A stretch of DNA of 64,000 nucleotides. Origin: Ananas comosus. Lineage: Eukaryota; Streptophyta; Magnoliopsida; Poales; Bromeliaceae. How positions within the stretch are numbered: the stretch's first letter is position 1; each line of letters opens with the position of its first letter. The notes below the pieces were generated by a model. It made no database searches and was not told the DNA's origin. It worked only from the letters and a program-made list of their open reading frames with translations. Below, in pieces: positions 24,828-36,339 of this stretch. The translations under genes and the position numbers were made by a program. The stretch covers positions 1,452,504 to 1,516,503 of the forward strand of contig NC_033622.1 in the NCBI RefSeq assembly GCF_001540865.1. The letters run 5' to 3'.

Positions 24828-25177
24828 TATATATATATATATATTTCTTAGTTTAAGTTTCTGGATAAAACTTCAGTGAGAAAATCACTACGCCGATTTG
24901 CTGGAGAAATATCAGTCTGCTGCCATGTGCTAGTTTTGCTTTCGTCCAAACGATTTTTAAACTTTAAAAAGAAGGATTATAATCCTTGAATATGTGTAAA
25001 ACTGATACGTGACAGCAGATTGGAGGTTCTCTAACGAGAGATTGTTGGGAAGCCCCTCAATGAAGTTTTTTCTACTTAAACCTATCTCGAAAAAACAAAT
25101 ACTACAATGTAAATCAGTCTCAATCATACGATTCCTATAAAATAAGCTTAAATAGGAACATTACAAGAGAGTTTAGT

Positions 25178-25693
25178 CACTACAACAAAAACGGTCTATA
25201 GCAATACTTTTAAATATTAATATAGGTCAAAAAAAGTGCTACTGGCTAAATTAACGACACTTTTAAAAAGTGTTGCTACATGTGGGGTCGCTAGGTATAT
25301 AGTGACAGTTAAAGAGTGTCGCTATAATTTAAAAAGAGTGCTGCTAATTTGCAAACATTTATTTAAGCATCTAGCAATCGCCGGAACTCTATCTCGTTGG
25401 CTGCGGTGGCGAAGAAGGACGAGAGAAAGGGATCTTCGTTTAGGATTTCAGTCGATTGAGTGAGAGAAGAAGGGAAAATGGTAATTGATTTTTCTTTTTC
25501 TTTTTTTTCTGTTTGTAATCGGGCCGAATGGACTTAGTGGGGTGGGTTGAGTATAGTAGAGTACCCTTTTATTTTTTGTTGGATTGTACTTTATATTTAG
25601 GCAGTAGTTTTTTTTTTAAGTTTTGGCATAAATGTGACACTTACACAAAATTGTCCCAAGCATGTGTCCCTATAATCTAATTCTGTTGTAGTG
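25178..25693. mobile_element. Non-autonomous CACTA element
   Basis: The element starts CACTACAACAAAAACGG at 25178 and ends TTCTGTTGTAGTG at 25693, classic CACTA terminal inverted repeats. It is flanked by the 3-bp target duplication AGT (25175-25177 and 25694-25696), as expected. The 516-bp inside has sub-terminal repeats around AGTG(C/T)(C/T)GCTA and a GC-richer patch near 25378-25440, with no recognisable transposase. Confidence 0.85.
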
Positions 25694-25696
25694 AGT

Positions 25697-26286
25697 TTCA
25701 TTTGAATTGACAAATAAAATATTCAAAAATTGACATATGTGGTTAGTAATATAGGTGTTTACCTTACTATGATTTTGTGTGTTTTTACTTTATCATTTTG
25801 TGTTTCAAAAATTGTACATATGATCTTATAGTTTAGCACGTTTTCACCCTACCATTCTCAATTTTACTTTTATTTTTAGAGTAAGGAATAAATGTTGAAC
25901 AAAAAATTCATCATATAATTCTTTAAAAATTACACTTATTGAATCGAGCTAGAATTACTATTGATAGTAATTGAATAACCTACTTTGTTATTCTACCAGA
26001 CGACATGTTTTTTTTTTCTAGAAAATAAAAGTAAAACTCCAGAATAGTTCAATACAACTTTTTAATGTCTTGTATAAATTAGTGTAGCTCCTTAGCACTA
26101 AGTGTGCCATTAATTATTTTTGAAAGAATATTTTTCTACATAGCCAATAGAGAAGGAGAAAAAAAATTGTAGTAACAATAGTAAGAAGAAGAATCAAATA
26201 GCTCATTCTAATTTCATCGAGCCATTTGTTTATCCATTTTATGAAAATAGTCGACGGAGGCGTCGCCGGACGGCCGATCACTAGTC
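25697..26286. other. 3' flank of the AP2 gene, no gene seen
   Basis: AT-rich sequence with no coding signal. It should hold the 3' UTR of the minus-strand AP2 gene, whose stop codon is at 26289-26287. No poly(A) signal could be chosen with confidence. Confidence 0.5.
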
Positions 26287-29200
26287 TCACGAGTCGAGCG
26301 CGCATTCGAAAATCGACGACGAAAAGGCGTCGAGGTCGCGAAAGATAGCGTCGTTGTCGTCGATGTAGTTCTCGCTGTTTTGGCCCTCGAAGAATGTTTG
26401 TATGTCCTCGGGAAAGCTGCAGCTCGATGGTCTCCTCTCGAACTCCGGTGGCAACATCTCTGTCGACGGTGACGTCTCCTCACCGCCTCCCCCCGCTGAC
26501 GTCCTCTCCAACATCTCTTTAAACTTGGTTGATTGGAGTAGTAGTCCGAGCGCAGATGAGGCTGTGGCAGAGGGCGCGGGATGTGGATCGTTGAGTTGAG
26601 AGATCTCTTGATCCATTGCTTGCTGCTGCTGGAGGAAGCTGCATTCGTCGAGGGCGGAGGCGTCGTGTGTTAGGTCGAGAATGGAAGAGGGGAAAGGGAT
26701 GGTAGAGTCGGGGCTAGGGCTAGGGCTAGGGCTAGGGTTAGGGTTAGGGCTTGCGTCGGTGGCGGGGCGGAGCCATTTGATGTAGCGGCTGAGGTCAAAG
26801 TTTGTGACGGCATTCAGGCCCCGATACTCGATCGCCGCCATGTCGTATGCTGTCGCGGCCTCTTCTTGTGTTGCTGTGTGAAATCATGCAAATTTTACAC
26901 CATCGTAAAAAAATAACGATCACTAAGAGTTTCTGAAACGAAAAATATAACGAGCAGATATGATCTACGACACCTAAAATGCCTTTATACATACAAGCCA
27001 TACGTTCCCGTATACCTATTATTAAGCATCTATTAATACACAAATCATTCATCTGTAATGAGCAACTCATAGATTCTTTTTGCCCTTCTATCACTTTTCC
27101 AATTCATTTTCACTTCCATACACTTATTTTACAAACCACATAAAATTAAAGAAAAGTAAGTTTTTCTCAACTACATTGTTGTACCAAACTTTTTCCCTAA
27201 TTAGTAAACCCAAATCAACTAAATTTAGCTCCAACAAGATGTGTATGTAGCTAAATTTGCACCATTAATACAAGAAACACAAGTAGAGAGCTTCATTAAT
27301 GTGTGGGAACCAAAGAGCTTCATTAACACCACCTAACCCTAGAAAGATTTGATGGGAACAAGTAGGACAAAAATTTAGGTAAAATTAAGTTCTTTATAAA
27401 AAGTATTGAATTGTGCACTTGAAATTTATTAGGGCGAATTGGTGCACCTACAAAATAGTTGTGTGGGTGTGTGTGTGTGTGGGCTAAATAAGTAACAACT
27501 TAATTATTGGGCATGCTTTGGTGGGTGAGTGTAAGCTTCAACAAACAAAATGGCAAATTGCAAATGGACTGTTGGAGGTTGGTAGTTAATGTCCTCAACT
27601 CCCCCCAACCACAATCGGAACGCGACCGAGTCGACTCGGTTTGTACTCGTATACGTCGACTCAGCAACATCTTATTTTCGTGTTCGCTCAAGTTACTAGG
27701 GTTAGGGTACGTGCCCGTGCATTCCATGGCCCGCAAATATGTACCATGAGATTTTTCATACACCTCAACTTAAGAATTCTCAAATGAAAAACTTAAAATC
27801 GAAATCTAATTCAGTGGTCCAGATAATAAGTACGTATAAATTAGTTAAATAATGTAGATTGTATCTATCGGGTTAGATGAATATACTGAGTGCGGACAAT
27901 TATTTCCGGGATTGGGAGAGCAATTTTTTTCCTATGATGGGGATAGGTGTTGATTAAATTCAAAGGGTAAAAATGTCATTTTGACCATGCTTAAGCCATA
28001 TAAGTACATTTGGAGACTTTATAATGGGAGATGATGTTGTTGTCAATGTGTTTACTTTTCAATGGCTTGCTAGTTTGGAATGAATTAATGGAATGTACTA
28101 ATATATATACTCCCACATGCTCTATTAATTATGCTTAATTTTATTTTTTCAAAGAAAAAGAAAACAAATGAATTATCTTAGTAATACACCAAACATATAT
28201 ATTAATTATTATATGTGTATATAAAATTATGGATGTAATTGTCTCGCGAGAGTATATCTGAATTCATCGAAACTGATCAAATTTAATAATGTTTCGCGTT
28301 AATTTTGTTTATAAGTTTATTGTATGAAGGTAAGGTTTAATTAACAAAACATTTAAAATTTTAGGCTATATAGTTGAGCTATTTATGATAGGTCAAATAT
28401 AGATAAACTTAGCACAACAATAACAACCAACAATTTATGCTCCAGCAATAATTATTGGGCTTGTCACATTTAAATTTTGCTTTCTCTTAATTAATTAATA
28501 CCTGTAACCTAACTGTAATAGAAGGCTTGTTCAAATTGTTGGTTAATCCACTGATTTTGACATGTCACACATAGCCATGGACATTAATACTATGAAATAA
28601 ACTAATAAATTTTTTTTTTCTTTAATATTTTTGACCGATAATAACTCTATTATGTTTGATTAATTTTATATAATTCTGACAGTAAAACTTTTAAAATTGA
28701 CAAAATATAAATTCTACATGGAATAACAGTCATAGAGAAGAGAGATTAGAAACAGATATATATACCATAAGTTCCAAGATAAAGATATTTGTTGCCGAAA
28801 ACTCGGCCAATCCGCGCTTCCCATCTTCCATTATGGTGATGCCTAAAGAAATAAAAATAAATTAATTGTTGAAAGGAAATATTGTTATGACATGAGATGA
28901 ACTACATGAATTGATATTTGCATGATTGATTTGCTATTTATAAGGCTAATATATATAATGTATATATATATTTTGAGATTATTTAGCCCATCTGTTAATA
29001 GTAAAAATAATTCTGTAAATATTAATTTTTCAAGTTCTTAACATTTTTTTCATAAGCACCACTAATTTTCTCCTAAATTTTTTTTGTTTATTTTAAACTC
29101 TCCAAAGTAATATTTTTTTTTAAAAAAAAAATTATTTAACATATTTTCTGTTGGAATATTTCAAAGTAACAAAGTACATACAGTTGAGGAGCAACATAAA

Positions 29201-30824
29201 AAGCTCTAATTCCATACCCCACATTTGACCAAGTCTTATATATATATTTATATATATCATAAATGCACAAAAGGGAAACAAAAAAAAAAAAAAAAAAAAA
29301 GTAAAAAGGCCAAATTTAAAAATTTAAAAATTAAAATATCTATTGAGAAAATATAATTACCTTGCAACTCCTCTATACTTTGAGACTCCCCTTGAAAACC
29401 CACTACTTTTCCTGTAAATTATAGACAAATTAATTAGTTTAATTGGTGATTAATTTGTGTCACAAATTACTCACTTAAAACATATATAACTTGTTAAACT
29501 TTTAGATAGTGTAATTAATTAATTAATTAATTAATTAATACCTTCTTAAGGATCCAATGTACTCTTCCTTGGATAACCCTTCCATGTCTTTTAGCTCTTC
29601 TTCGTAATTTGATACCTGTAATTATTACATAATTAGATTTAAAATTTTGAAAAAAGAAAAGGGTAAAAATGTATGGATACCCCCTCGACTACAAGCCGTT
29701 CTGAAATTACTGCCTCAACTTTGAATTTTTTTATAATCGAGATCGGCTTATTTTTTTTCTACGCAGAATTTCGTAGTTTTAATAGAATAAACTAAAAATT
29801 TTACGCAATTTCCCATTAAATTTAATAGCTTAAACCACTTTGTAGCGAATGAAATAAGATTATTTAATGAGAATAACTACTCTGTCCGAAAACTTAAGCG
29901 AAATTTTTTAACCAAATTAACTAAAACAATTCAAATAAAGAAAAATAAAATTAAGAGTGAGGGGTGGATTTCAGAATGACTGATAGTTGCGGGAGTGTCC
30001 ATACAATTAAAAAAAAAAAAAAAAAAGAAAAAATGGGAAAATTACAAAATGGTCCTTGAATTAAAAATTGCTGTACCGGGAAGTTGAGGATGGTGTCATG
30101 GCCCCAGTATTTTAATGCAGCCAGGTCATAAGCTCTTGCTGCTGCTTCCTCATCATCATAAGCCCCTGACAAAATAATTATTTACAACCCAGTCCAAAAA
30201 TCACCAAAAAAAAAAACAGTGTAAAAACAAATATATATAATATTTACAATTACAAATTAAGAAATTAGTTCATGAACTTGGTTGGTTAATTAACTCACCA
30301 AGATAAACTGCAGTTTCCATTCAATGGAAAAACCCATCATCATCATACATACATAAAAGAAGATGAATATTATTAGATCAATCTAAAGAAAAATACTCAA
30401 TAATTAATGTTTCACAAAAAAAAAAAGAGAGAAAAAAAAAAAAATTCAACCAACCTTGTTTACCCTTCTTGTTCTGGGACTCATTCCAGCAATTCTTGTC
30501 CCACAAATGAGCCTCGTATCGGCCCGTCCACCGGTGCCTGCATGCGTTGTTATGTTATCATCGTGCGAAGAATCTCGAATTAATTCATTCATTGCGAAAG
30601 TAAAAAATTGTAAGGATAAGATGAGAGAGGTAAGGCGATTAAGGGAATTAACACCTCGTCACTCCCCTATACACGGAGCTACGTTGCAGAGGAGAGTCCC
30701 TCGGGACGCTCTTTCTCGTCCTCTTCGCCTTGACTCCGTTGTTGTTGGCGTTGTTTGCGTTGTTGGTGTTCGCGGAGGTGCTCTCGCGGCGGTGGGAGGT
30801 GTTCTTTTTTTGGCTCTTCGCCAT
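26287..30824 (-). CDS. AP2 double-domain transcription factor, WRINKLED1-like
   Basis: Eight exons on the minus strand: 30655-30824, 30455-30537, 30299-30307, 30077-30165, 29542-29615, 29361-29411, 28766-28842, 26287-26873. They total 1140 nt in one frame, 379 aa. AP2 domain 1 is about residues 50-117 ([20 protein letters not shown]...ALKYWG), the linker 118-150 ([18 protein letters not shown]), and AP2 domain 2 about 152-219 ([20 protein letters not shown]...AIEYRG). Exon 3 is a 9-nt micro-exon giving Val-Tyr-Leu, a known feature of WRI1-type genes. The N-terminus is Asn/Thr-rich, then basic (KAKRTRK, a likely nuclear signal). The C-terminus has a Ser-Pro/Asn-Pro repeat, polyGln and an acidic end, a plausible activation region. 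WRI1 relatives switch on glycolytic and fatty-acid-synthesis genes; some members act in cutin synthesis or ABA responses. WRI1 versus WRI3/4 cannot be settled here. A CT/GA microsatellite lies in the 5' leader (about 30889-30930). Confidence 0.93.
26706..26753. repeat. Telomere-like hexamer array inside the AP2 coding exon
   Basis: On the plus strand CTAGGG then TTAGGG hexamers repeat about eight times. On the coding strand this reads CCCTAA/CCCTAG and encodes alternating Pro-Asn and Pro-Ser. The units are 6-mers, unlike the usual plant telomere 7-mer TTTAGGG, so a simple coding microsatellite is likelier than a telomere insertion. Confidence 0.85.
29671..30004. mobile_element. MITE in intron 4 of the AP2 gene
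   Basis: The left end GTATGGATACCCCCTCGACT pairs with the right end GGGAGTGTCCATAC, and inner blocks (TCTGAAATTACTG against TTTCAGAATGA) also fold back. A related design with ACCCCTCAACTATA occurs at 46635-46925. Confidence 0.65.
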
Positions 30825-30877
30825 GTTCGTGTTGCGTTGTATGTGTGTGTATGTGTATGTTGTGTGTTTGTGTGCGC

Positions 30878-30913
<36 letters not shown>

Positions 30914-31124
30914 GGAGGAGGAGGAGGAGACTAAGTCCTAAAGAAGAGGGAGAGGGGGGGGTGGGGGTTTAAAGGAGGGAGGGGGGGGTGAGGGGGTACG
31001 TACAAATTAAGAGAGTGTGGTGTGGGGGCGGCAAAGTTTGGGCTTTTGGAAGGCAGCTGATGAGATTACCCATTTGGCTGGCTGCCCTCACATATCCTAG
31101 AATTCCAATAAATGATATCCAAAT

Positions 31125-31690
31125 ATTAGGGTTTTTTTTTTTTTTTTTTTTTTTTTACTATGTGTTTGGATGTCAGAATAAGAGTCTGTTTGGTAATGAT
31201 GCTCGTTCAACACTAACCGGCAAAACTATCTATTTTTTGTTCTTTAGTAGAATCACAAAAAAAATATCGTGATTGACTCAATAATACGTGGAACGTGAGG
31301 TTTTTTTTTTTCATACTGTGTGTTAATTTGGATGTCAGAATAAAAGTCTGTTTGGTATCGACGCCCGTTCAACACAAACTAGCAAAACTATATGTTTTTT
31401 GTATTTTGGTAGAATTGTAGAGAAAATATCGTAATCCACTTAATAATATGTGGAACGTGAAATTATATAGAAAAATAAGCAATATATATTTTGTTTATGG
31501 TATTATGTAATCTTTAAATAAATGTACTTTTGGATGCATAAGAGCCCATTTGGTATTATTGGCCATCTAATGGTAACAAATAAAACAGAGTTGGGACAAA
31601 AGCATACAAAATATGACTTTTTATTTTTTTTATGGTACCGTGGAGAAAATATTGTAATCAACTCGTTGAGATATCTGTAATGTGTTATTA
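31125..31690. repeat. Degenerate tandem repeat, about 175-bp unit
   Basis: Units at about 31125-31290 and 31300-31475 share GGATGTCAGAATAA(A/G)AGTCTG, the word TTCAACAC and ATA(A/C)(G/T)TGGAACGTGA. A third, weaker unit spans about 31530-31690 (GGATGCATAAGAGCCC...GAGAAAATATTG). Poly(T) tracts start the first two units. Confidence 0.7.
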
Positions 31691-31970
31691 CGTATGGAAA
31701 TGAATAGGTTATTTAGATCCTATCTGGGTGTATGGAATGAGGTGTCCAAGGATAACTTAATTCAATGAGTCGTAAGGATTTTGATTTTGATTTTTTGTTG
31801 TTAGTGTATTTTACGTGCGAGATAACCTATCTTATATTTAAAAAATAACTTAAAGGCTAAATTTAATATTTTGGTAAACCAAATAATACAAGCTTCTTAG
31901 GCTTTATTTGGTTTGAGGATAAGTAAGAATTATTTATTTCAGAAACATATACAAATTGAGATTATAAGTA

Positions 31971-32273
31971 GAAACTAAAAATTTTTGTTTGGATGAAAAT
32001 TAGATTGTTTGTGTGAATAAAAAAATTTTCATCCAAACAAAAATTTATATAAAAATTTTCATCCAACAAAAATTAGTATTAAAAATAAAATAAATTAATC
32101 CAAAATGAAATAATTAATTCTTACTAGAAACTAAAAATTTTTGTTTGGATGAAAATTAGATTGTTTGTGTGAATAAAAAAATTTTCATCCAAACAAAAAT
32201 TTATATAAAAATTTTCATCCAACAAAAATTAGTATTAAAAATAAAATAAATTAATCCAAAATGAAATAATTAA
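31971..32273. repeat. 155-bp tandem duplication with internal hairpin
   Basis: Copies start at 31971 and 32126 and match base for base for about 148 bp. Each carries an inverted pair, TTTTTGTTTGGATGAAAAT against ATTTTCATCCAAACAAAAA, able to form a strong hairpin. The identity implies a very recent event or an assembly duplication. Confidence 0.9.
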
Positions 32274-32988
32274 GAGTGTAAAAAATGTTAAACTTTTGAG
32301 TTTGAAAATTAACTTGACATCAAGTTCAGAAACTTAAAATTTATATTAAAAATTATTTTAATTTTATATATTTTTGTAATTTTTAATGTGTATTATATTT
32401 TGCTTCCAGATGTGGCGACGGATCCCACAATCTTAAATGGATAATTGGGGATTCCATTCCCAAACAATTTTTGTTCTAAATATAGAGTGTAAATCTTTTA
32501 TCTATCTATCTATCTAAGGAATTAATAACTTTTATTGGATTTTTAATATGAGCAATATTATCTATCTATATATCCAAAGTGGGTGTAAATTTTACGTTGC
32601 TCCTATTCAAATTACTGAGTCTATACTAAAATTTCAGTAAGGTTAGGAATGCCGATGAATTTAGATATTCGAGATTCTACCAGAATATGAATCCGAACGG
32701 GATGGATTTAACTGATACTGCAATGTATGGTTTCGATTACGGGTATAAAAAATAAAAAATTGATGAATTCAAGTTCAAATAAGAATTTATCTATATCCGA
32801 ACTAGAACCAGAACCGAACTCATTTTATATTTATACAATATATCAAATAAAGATTGTCTCAATCCTTGGATGGGAGGGATATACAATTTATACCATTTTT
32901 TTGAATGTATACTTAGTATTTCTCTTTTAATATTTTTTTTAAAAAAATAATAAATATTAGCCCCAGAATAAATAGGGTGTGAAATGTT

Positions 32989-33281
32989 TTTTTTGAGAAA
33001 AAGGTAGCGTGCTATCCGCTTCATTTATTGAAAAGATGAATTAGACTACAGGAATGAGGCAACCAGGGCCTGTAAGAAGGTGGGAAAAAATAAAAAAATA
33101 AAAATTTAAAAAAGAAAGAAAGAAAGAAAGAAAGAAAACTACATCTCATAAAAGTGTCGATTAGCCGAAAGTAAATGTTTCCAAAAATTCGATGACTGTT
33201 TAACCTTACGAACTGCTATCAGGGAGTCCAGCTGGATTATTCTAAAGATCGTATCATTTCTGTTCTCCCAGATGACCCACC
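32989..33281 (-). mobile_element. 5'-truncated LINE, copy 1
   Basis: On the minus strand the piece begins with coding sequence for the C-terminus of a non-LTR reverse transcriptase polyprotein (WVIWENRNDTIF...) ending in a stop. It continues through a purine-rich 3' UTR and ends in a tail with GCTACCTTTTTCTC and a short A run. It is flanked by AATAGGGTGTGAAATGTT at 32971-32988 and 33282-33299. Confidence 0.8.
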
Positions 33282-33299
33282 AATAGGGTGTGAAATGTT

Positions 33300-34640
33300 T
33301 TTTTGAGAGAAAGGTAGCACGCTACCTGCTTCATTCATTTAGAGGATGAATTAGGCTTACATAATGGAGGCAGCCGGGGCCTCCGACGGGGGAAAGAGCG
33401 TCAAAAGAGGGTAAGGGGAGCGAAAGCGACAAATAACTAAAAACCAAAAGTGGAAGAAAGAAAGTGTAAAAGCGACAAATAACTAAAACCAAAAGAGGAA
33501 GAAAGAAAGTGTAAAAGCGACAGGCGTCAATCAGCAGGGATCCAGCAGGGTCAGCAATGAGCGATCCAGGTGTCAAGCAGCAGTTTCGCCCGTTCCAGGC
33601 ACCGAGTAGGGTTGGGGGCAGTTTCTCGAAAGATTAAACCATTCCTTTCCGTCCAAACGACCCACCAAACGGCAGAAAGGAGGGAGAGGGAAATAAGTCT
33701 GTCTTTGGTGTCTCTTATATCAATAAGTTTAGACCAGAGGTCTCTCACATCGTCCGAGGGATCAGACAGAGCCTCCAAGCCGCCGACGCTCAGCAAAATG
33801 AAGCGAACAAAGACACAGGAAGTCATGAGGTGGTCGCAACTTTCCAAATTAACGGCACAGAAGAAACATGTTTGATCCGGTAGCCACCCTTGCTTATGGA
33901 GCCTGTCTGCAGTGGGGATCCTCTTACGAAGTAGTAGCCATAAGAAAACTTTGACCTTGCCAGGAATATTCAATTTCCAGATATGTCGACTTAGGGGGTC
34001 CACCATGCCTGAGTCCGTGAGAAAGTGATAGAGGGATCTGACTGAAAACTTTTGGTTGGAGGTCCAACGCCATTTGATCTGGTCCGGAAGCTGAGTTGGC
34101 CGGATGGGCCGAAGCAAGTCCATAAGCAGGCCCTTTTGTCTATGATAGTTCACAGGTAGAGGCCCCGCCGGACCGCGGCAGATATATTGCCACCGCCAAC
34201 CATTAGGGCCCCAGCACTGAGCAATAGTTGTCTCCTTGTTTCGGGTATGGCCGTAGATGTCGGGGAAGAGGGTACGAAGGGGAGCCTCGCCGTACCAAAT
34301 TGATGACCAAATCTTAATGTTTTTGCCGTTTCCGAGGTTGTAGGTTGTACCGCAGGTAAAGATGTCCCGGCATCGCATTACACCTTTCCACCACTGAGAG
34401 TATGGTACAAAGGCCCTACCCTCATGAAGAGGTTTGCGTCTAATATAATAAATCGATCTGACTAACTTCTTTCAAGGTAGATCTGGTTCGTTAAAGAAGC
34501 GCCACCACCACTTAGTTAAAAGCGCAATATTCATAGTCGCCAAATCCTTGATTCCTAGGCCTCCTTCTTTTTTTCTTTTGCAGACAGCCCTCCAATTTAC
34601 GAGGCATGCCCCTCCAGATATGTTTGTGCATCCGCGCCAA
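33300..34640 (-). pseudogene. 5'-truncated LINE, copy 2: ORF2 C-terminus with zf-RVT domain
   Basis: The minus strand reads through the end of a plant L1-type ORF2: WWRFFNEPDLP, then a TGA at 34474-34472 where family members have Trp, then an open frame from Met at 34378 to the stop at 33551. The open part has the zf-RVT pattern: IWKLNIPGKVKVFLWLL, CFFC...ESCDHLMTSC, and WWVVWTERN near the end. The 3' UTR ends in GCTACCTTTCTCTC and an A run. The 18-bp target sequence AATAGGGTGTGAAATGTT lies at both ends (33282-33299, 34641-34658). The reverse transcriptase core is absent, so it cannot move itself. Confidence 0.88.
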
Positions 34641-34968
34641 AATAGGGTGTGAAATGTTAACGTACTTTTTGCGCGTATAAAAGCATTGCTCGTGTTTTCA
34701 ATGCGTTTTAAATGTGATGTATCAAAGCATTGTTTTTAAGTCTCTCTCTCTCTCTCTAAAAGTGCTTTTCATATGATAATCAAATTATTGTTTTATAGTG
34801 GATCAAGGCCTAGCTTGGTAAGGTTAGTATTGTTAATTACGTGAAATATGCATCATGGGAAAGGTGCTTGTGTTGTTAAATAGTGTAAAAAAATAAGCAT
34901 GTTATTTGCCAATTAGAGAAATCATGATCTTATGTTTTGATACTATATTATATAATACAAAATAATTA

Positions 34969-35390
34969 GGGTTAATTTTATATAGGTTCTTACAAACATA
35001 GTGAATGATAAATATATCACTACAAAATTCAACTTTTATATGTTGTTCCTATGAAAGTTCTGATGTTTTTAAATATGTCCCTACCGTTAAAATTTGTTAG
35101 AAAATTTTAGTTAGAAAATTTTAATTAACCATAGAGTAAATACTTAATCCTGATTAATTTTTGACATTTTTACCACTTTATATTATACGGTTATGACTTT
35201 TGAAGGGGTATATTTGTAATAGCAAAATTGAAAATATAAATAGTTCTCTAACAGTGCTCTAACGGTAACAAGTCAAATGGATATATTTGAAAATATCAGA
35301 ACTTCTATAGGGACAATATATAGAAGTTGAACTTCATAGGGATATATTTGTCATTCACTATGTTTGCAGAGATATGTATAAAATTAACCC
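34969..35390. mobile_element. Mutator-like MITE, intact, 422 bp
   Basis: Terminal inverted repeats GGGTTAATTTTATA and TATAAAATTAACCC bound a long fold-back (left arm CATAGTGAATGA, right arm TCATTCACTATG). It is flanked by a perfect 9-bp target duplication AAATAATTA (34960-34968 and 35391-35399), which points to Mutator-type transposition. Non-coding. Confidence 0.88.
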
Positions 35391-35399
35391 AAATAATTA

Positions 35400-36330
35400 T
35401 TATTCTTGAAGAATTCTAAGTTATCAAAAAGTGTAGTGTTTAAATGTAATATGTTCAATACATGCTTGGGATATTATATTATATATTGAGGGCATGCTTG
35501 ATCACGAGTAGAATGGAAATAAGAAATGGAATTGGGTTATATTTGAATGGAAAATGAAATAATGAATCATTTTTAAATGTTTAGTTCATCATTAGAATAA
35601 AAATTGGAATGGATAATTATGACACTTAAGTATTAGGATTTTGAGAGAGTGGTTTTTGTTAAGGAAGAGAAGAGTGATGCGGGAAGAGGAGGCGGAGTTA
35701 TTTGTGAGAAAATGTTTTGAATAGTTTATTCTAGAATGGACTAATTCAGAATTTAAAGTCGGATTAGACTAGAAATGGATCAAATCGTTCTCATTTCAGA
35801 CTGAATTGAGAATCAAGATTCGATTCCTGTAAAACACACAGCAACTATTAGAATCAGTTAATCTTATTTCAATTCGAGAATCTACCCTAAAAGGAATTGG
35901 GGCTTGCACACAAACTCCCAAAAAAGGGAAAAAAGAAGAAGAAAAATGGTTTATTTTGGGCTATGGTGTCAAAATATATCCACTTTAATAATTGGAGATA
36001 TTCGGAAAATTCGAAAGAGCTTGACAACTTTCTTTTAATAATGTGAAATGGAAGTGGGAAGCGCCGCTGTTGCTTACTTTTTTCGGTAGTAGTTTCCACC
36101 GTAATATTATATCATTGGTAAAGCGAATCCTCAAAACATTTTCTTTCAATATTTTTTAGCCTTATATAAAGCATAAAAACTGGCATTTTGGCAAAACAAA
36201 CTTAAATTTTATATGTTATCAGAGCAGAAAATTTAAAGTTCGACAAAAAAAAATTATCTTGGACATAATAGTGATGCATACTCCATATAACAAAGTATAA
36301 AATGTACTATTCGTTGACATTATTTCTATT
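35400..36330. other. AT-rich intergenic, no gene seen
   Basis: No coding signal. From about 35490 to 35850 the words GGAATGG and GAATGGA recur, with a loosely inverted right part; it may be an old MITE, but I could not define its ends. Confidence 0.4.
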
Positions 36331-36339
36331 TGAATTTAT

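Larger units (their letters stand above)
30830..34960. other. Upstream region of the AP2 gene, repeats and LINE remnants
   Basis: No intact gene. The first few hundred bases should hold the AP2 gene promoter (G-rich tract at 30950-31000). Then come a degenerate tandem repeat (31125-31690), a recent 155-bp tandem duplication (31971-32273), a hAT-like remnant with AGGAATGCCGATG (32641-32820), and LINE pieces (32989-34640). Confidence 0.6.

Noticed and set aside
26706..26753. An interstitial telomere
   Set aside because: The units are 6-mers within a coding exon, not the plant 7-mer, and encode a simple Pro-rich repeat.
27500..27763. Open frames in AP2 intron 7
   Set aside because: No domain, no splice support, and both strands are open by chance over the same stretch.
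30456..30972. Plus-strand open frames opposite AP2 exons 1 and 2
   Set aside because: Antisense of coding exons; the minus strand gives an intact AP2 domain across splice sites.
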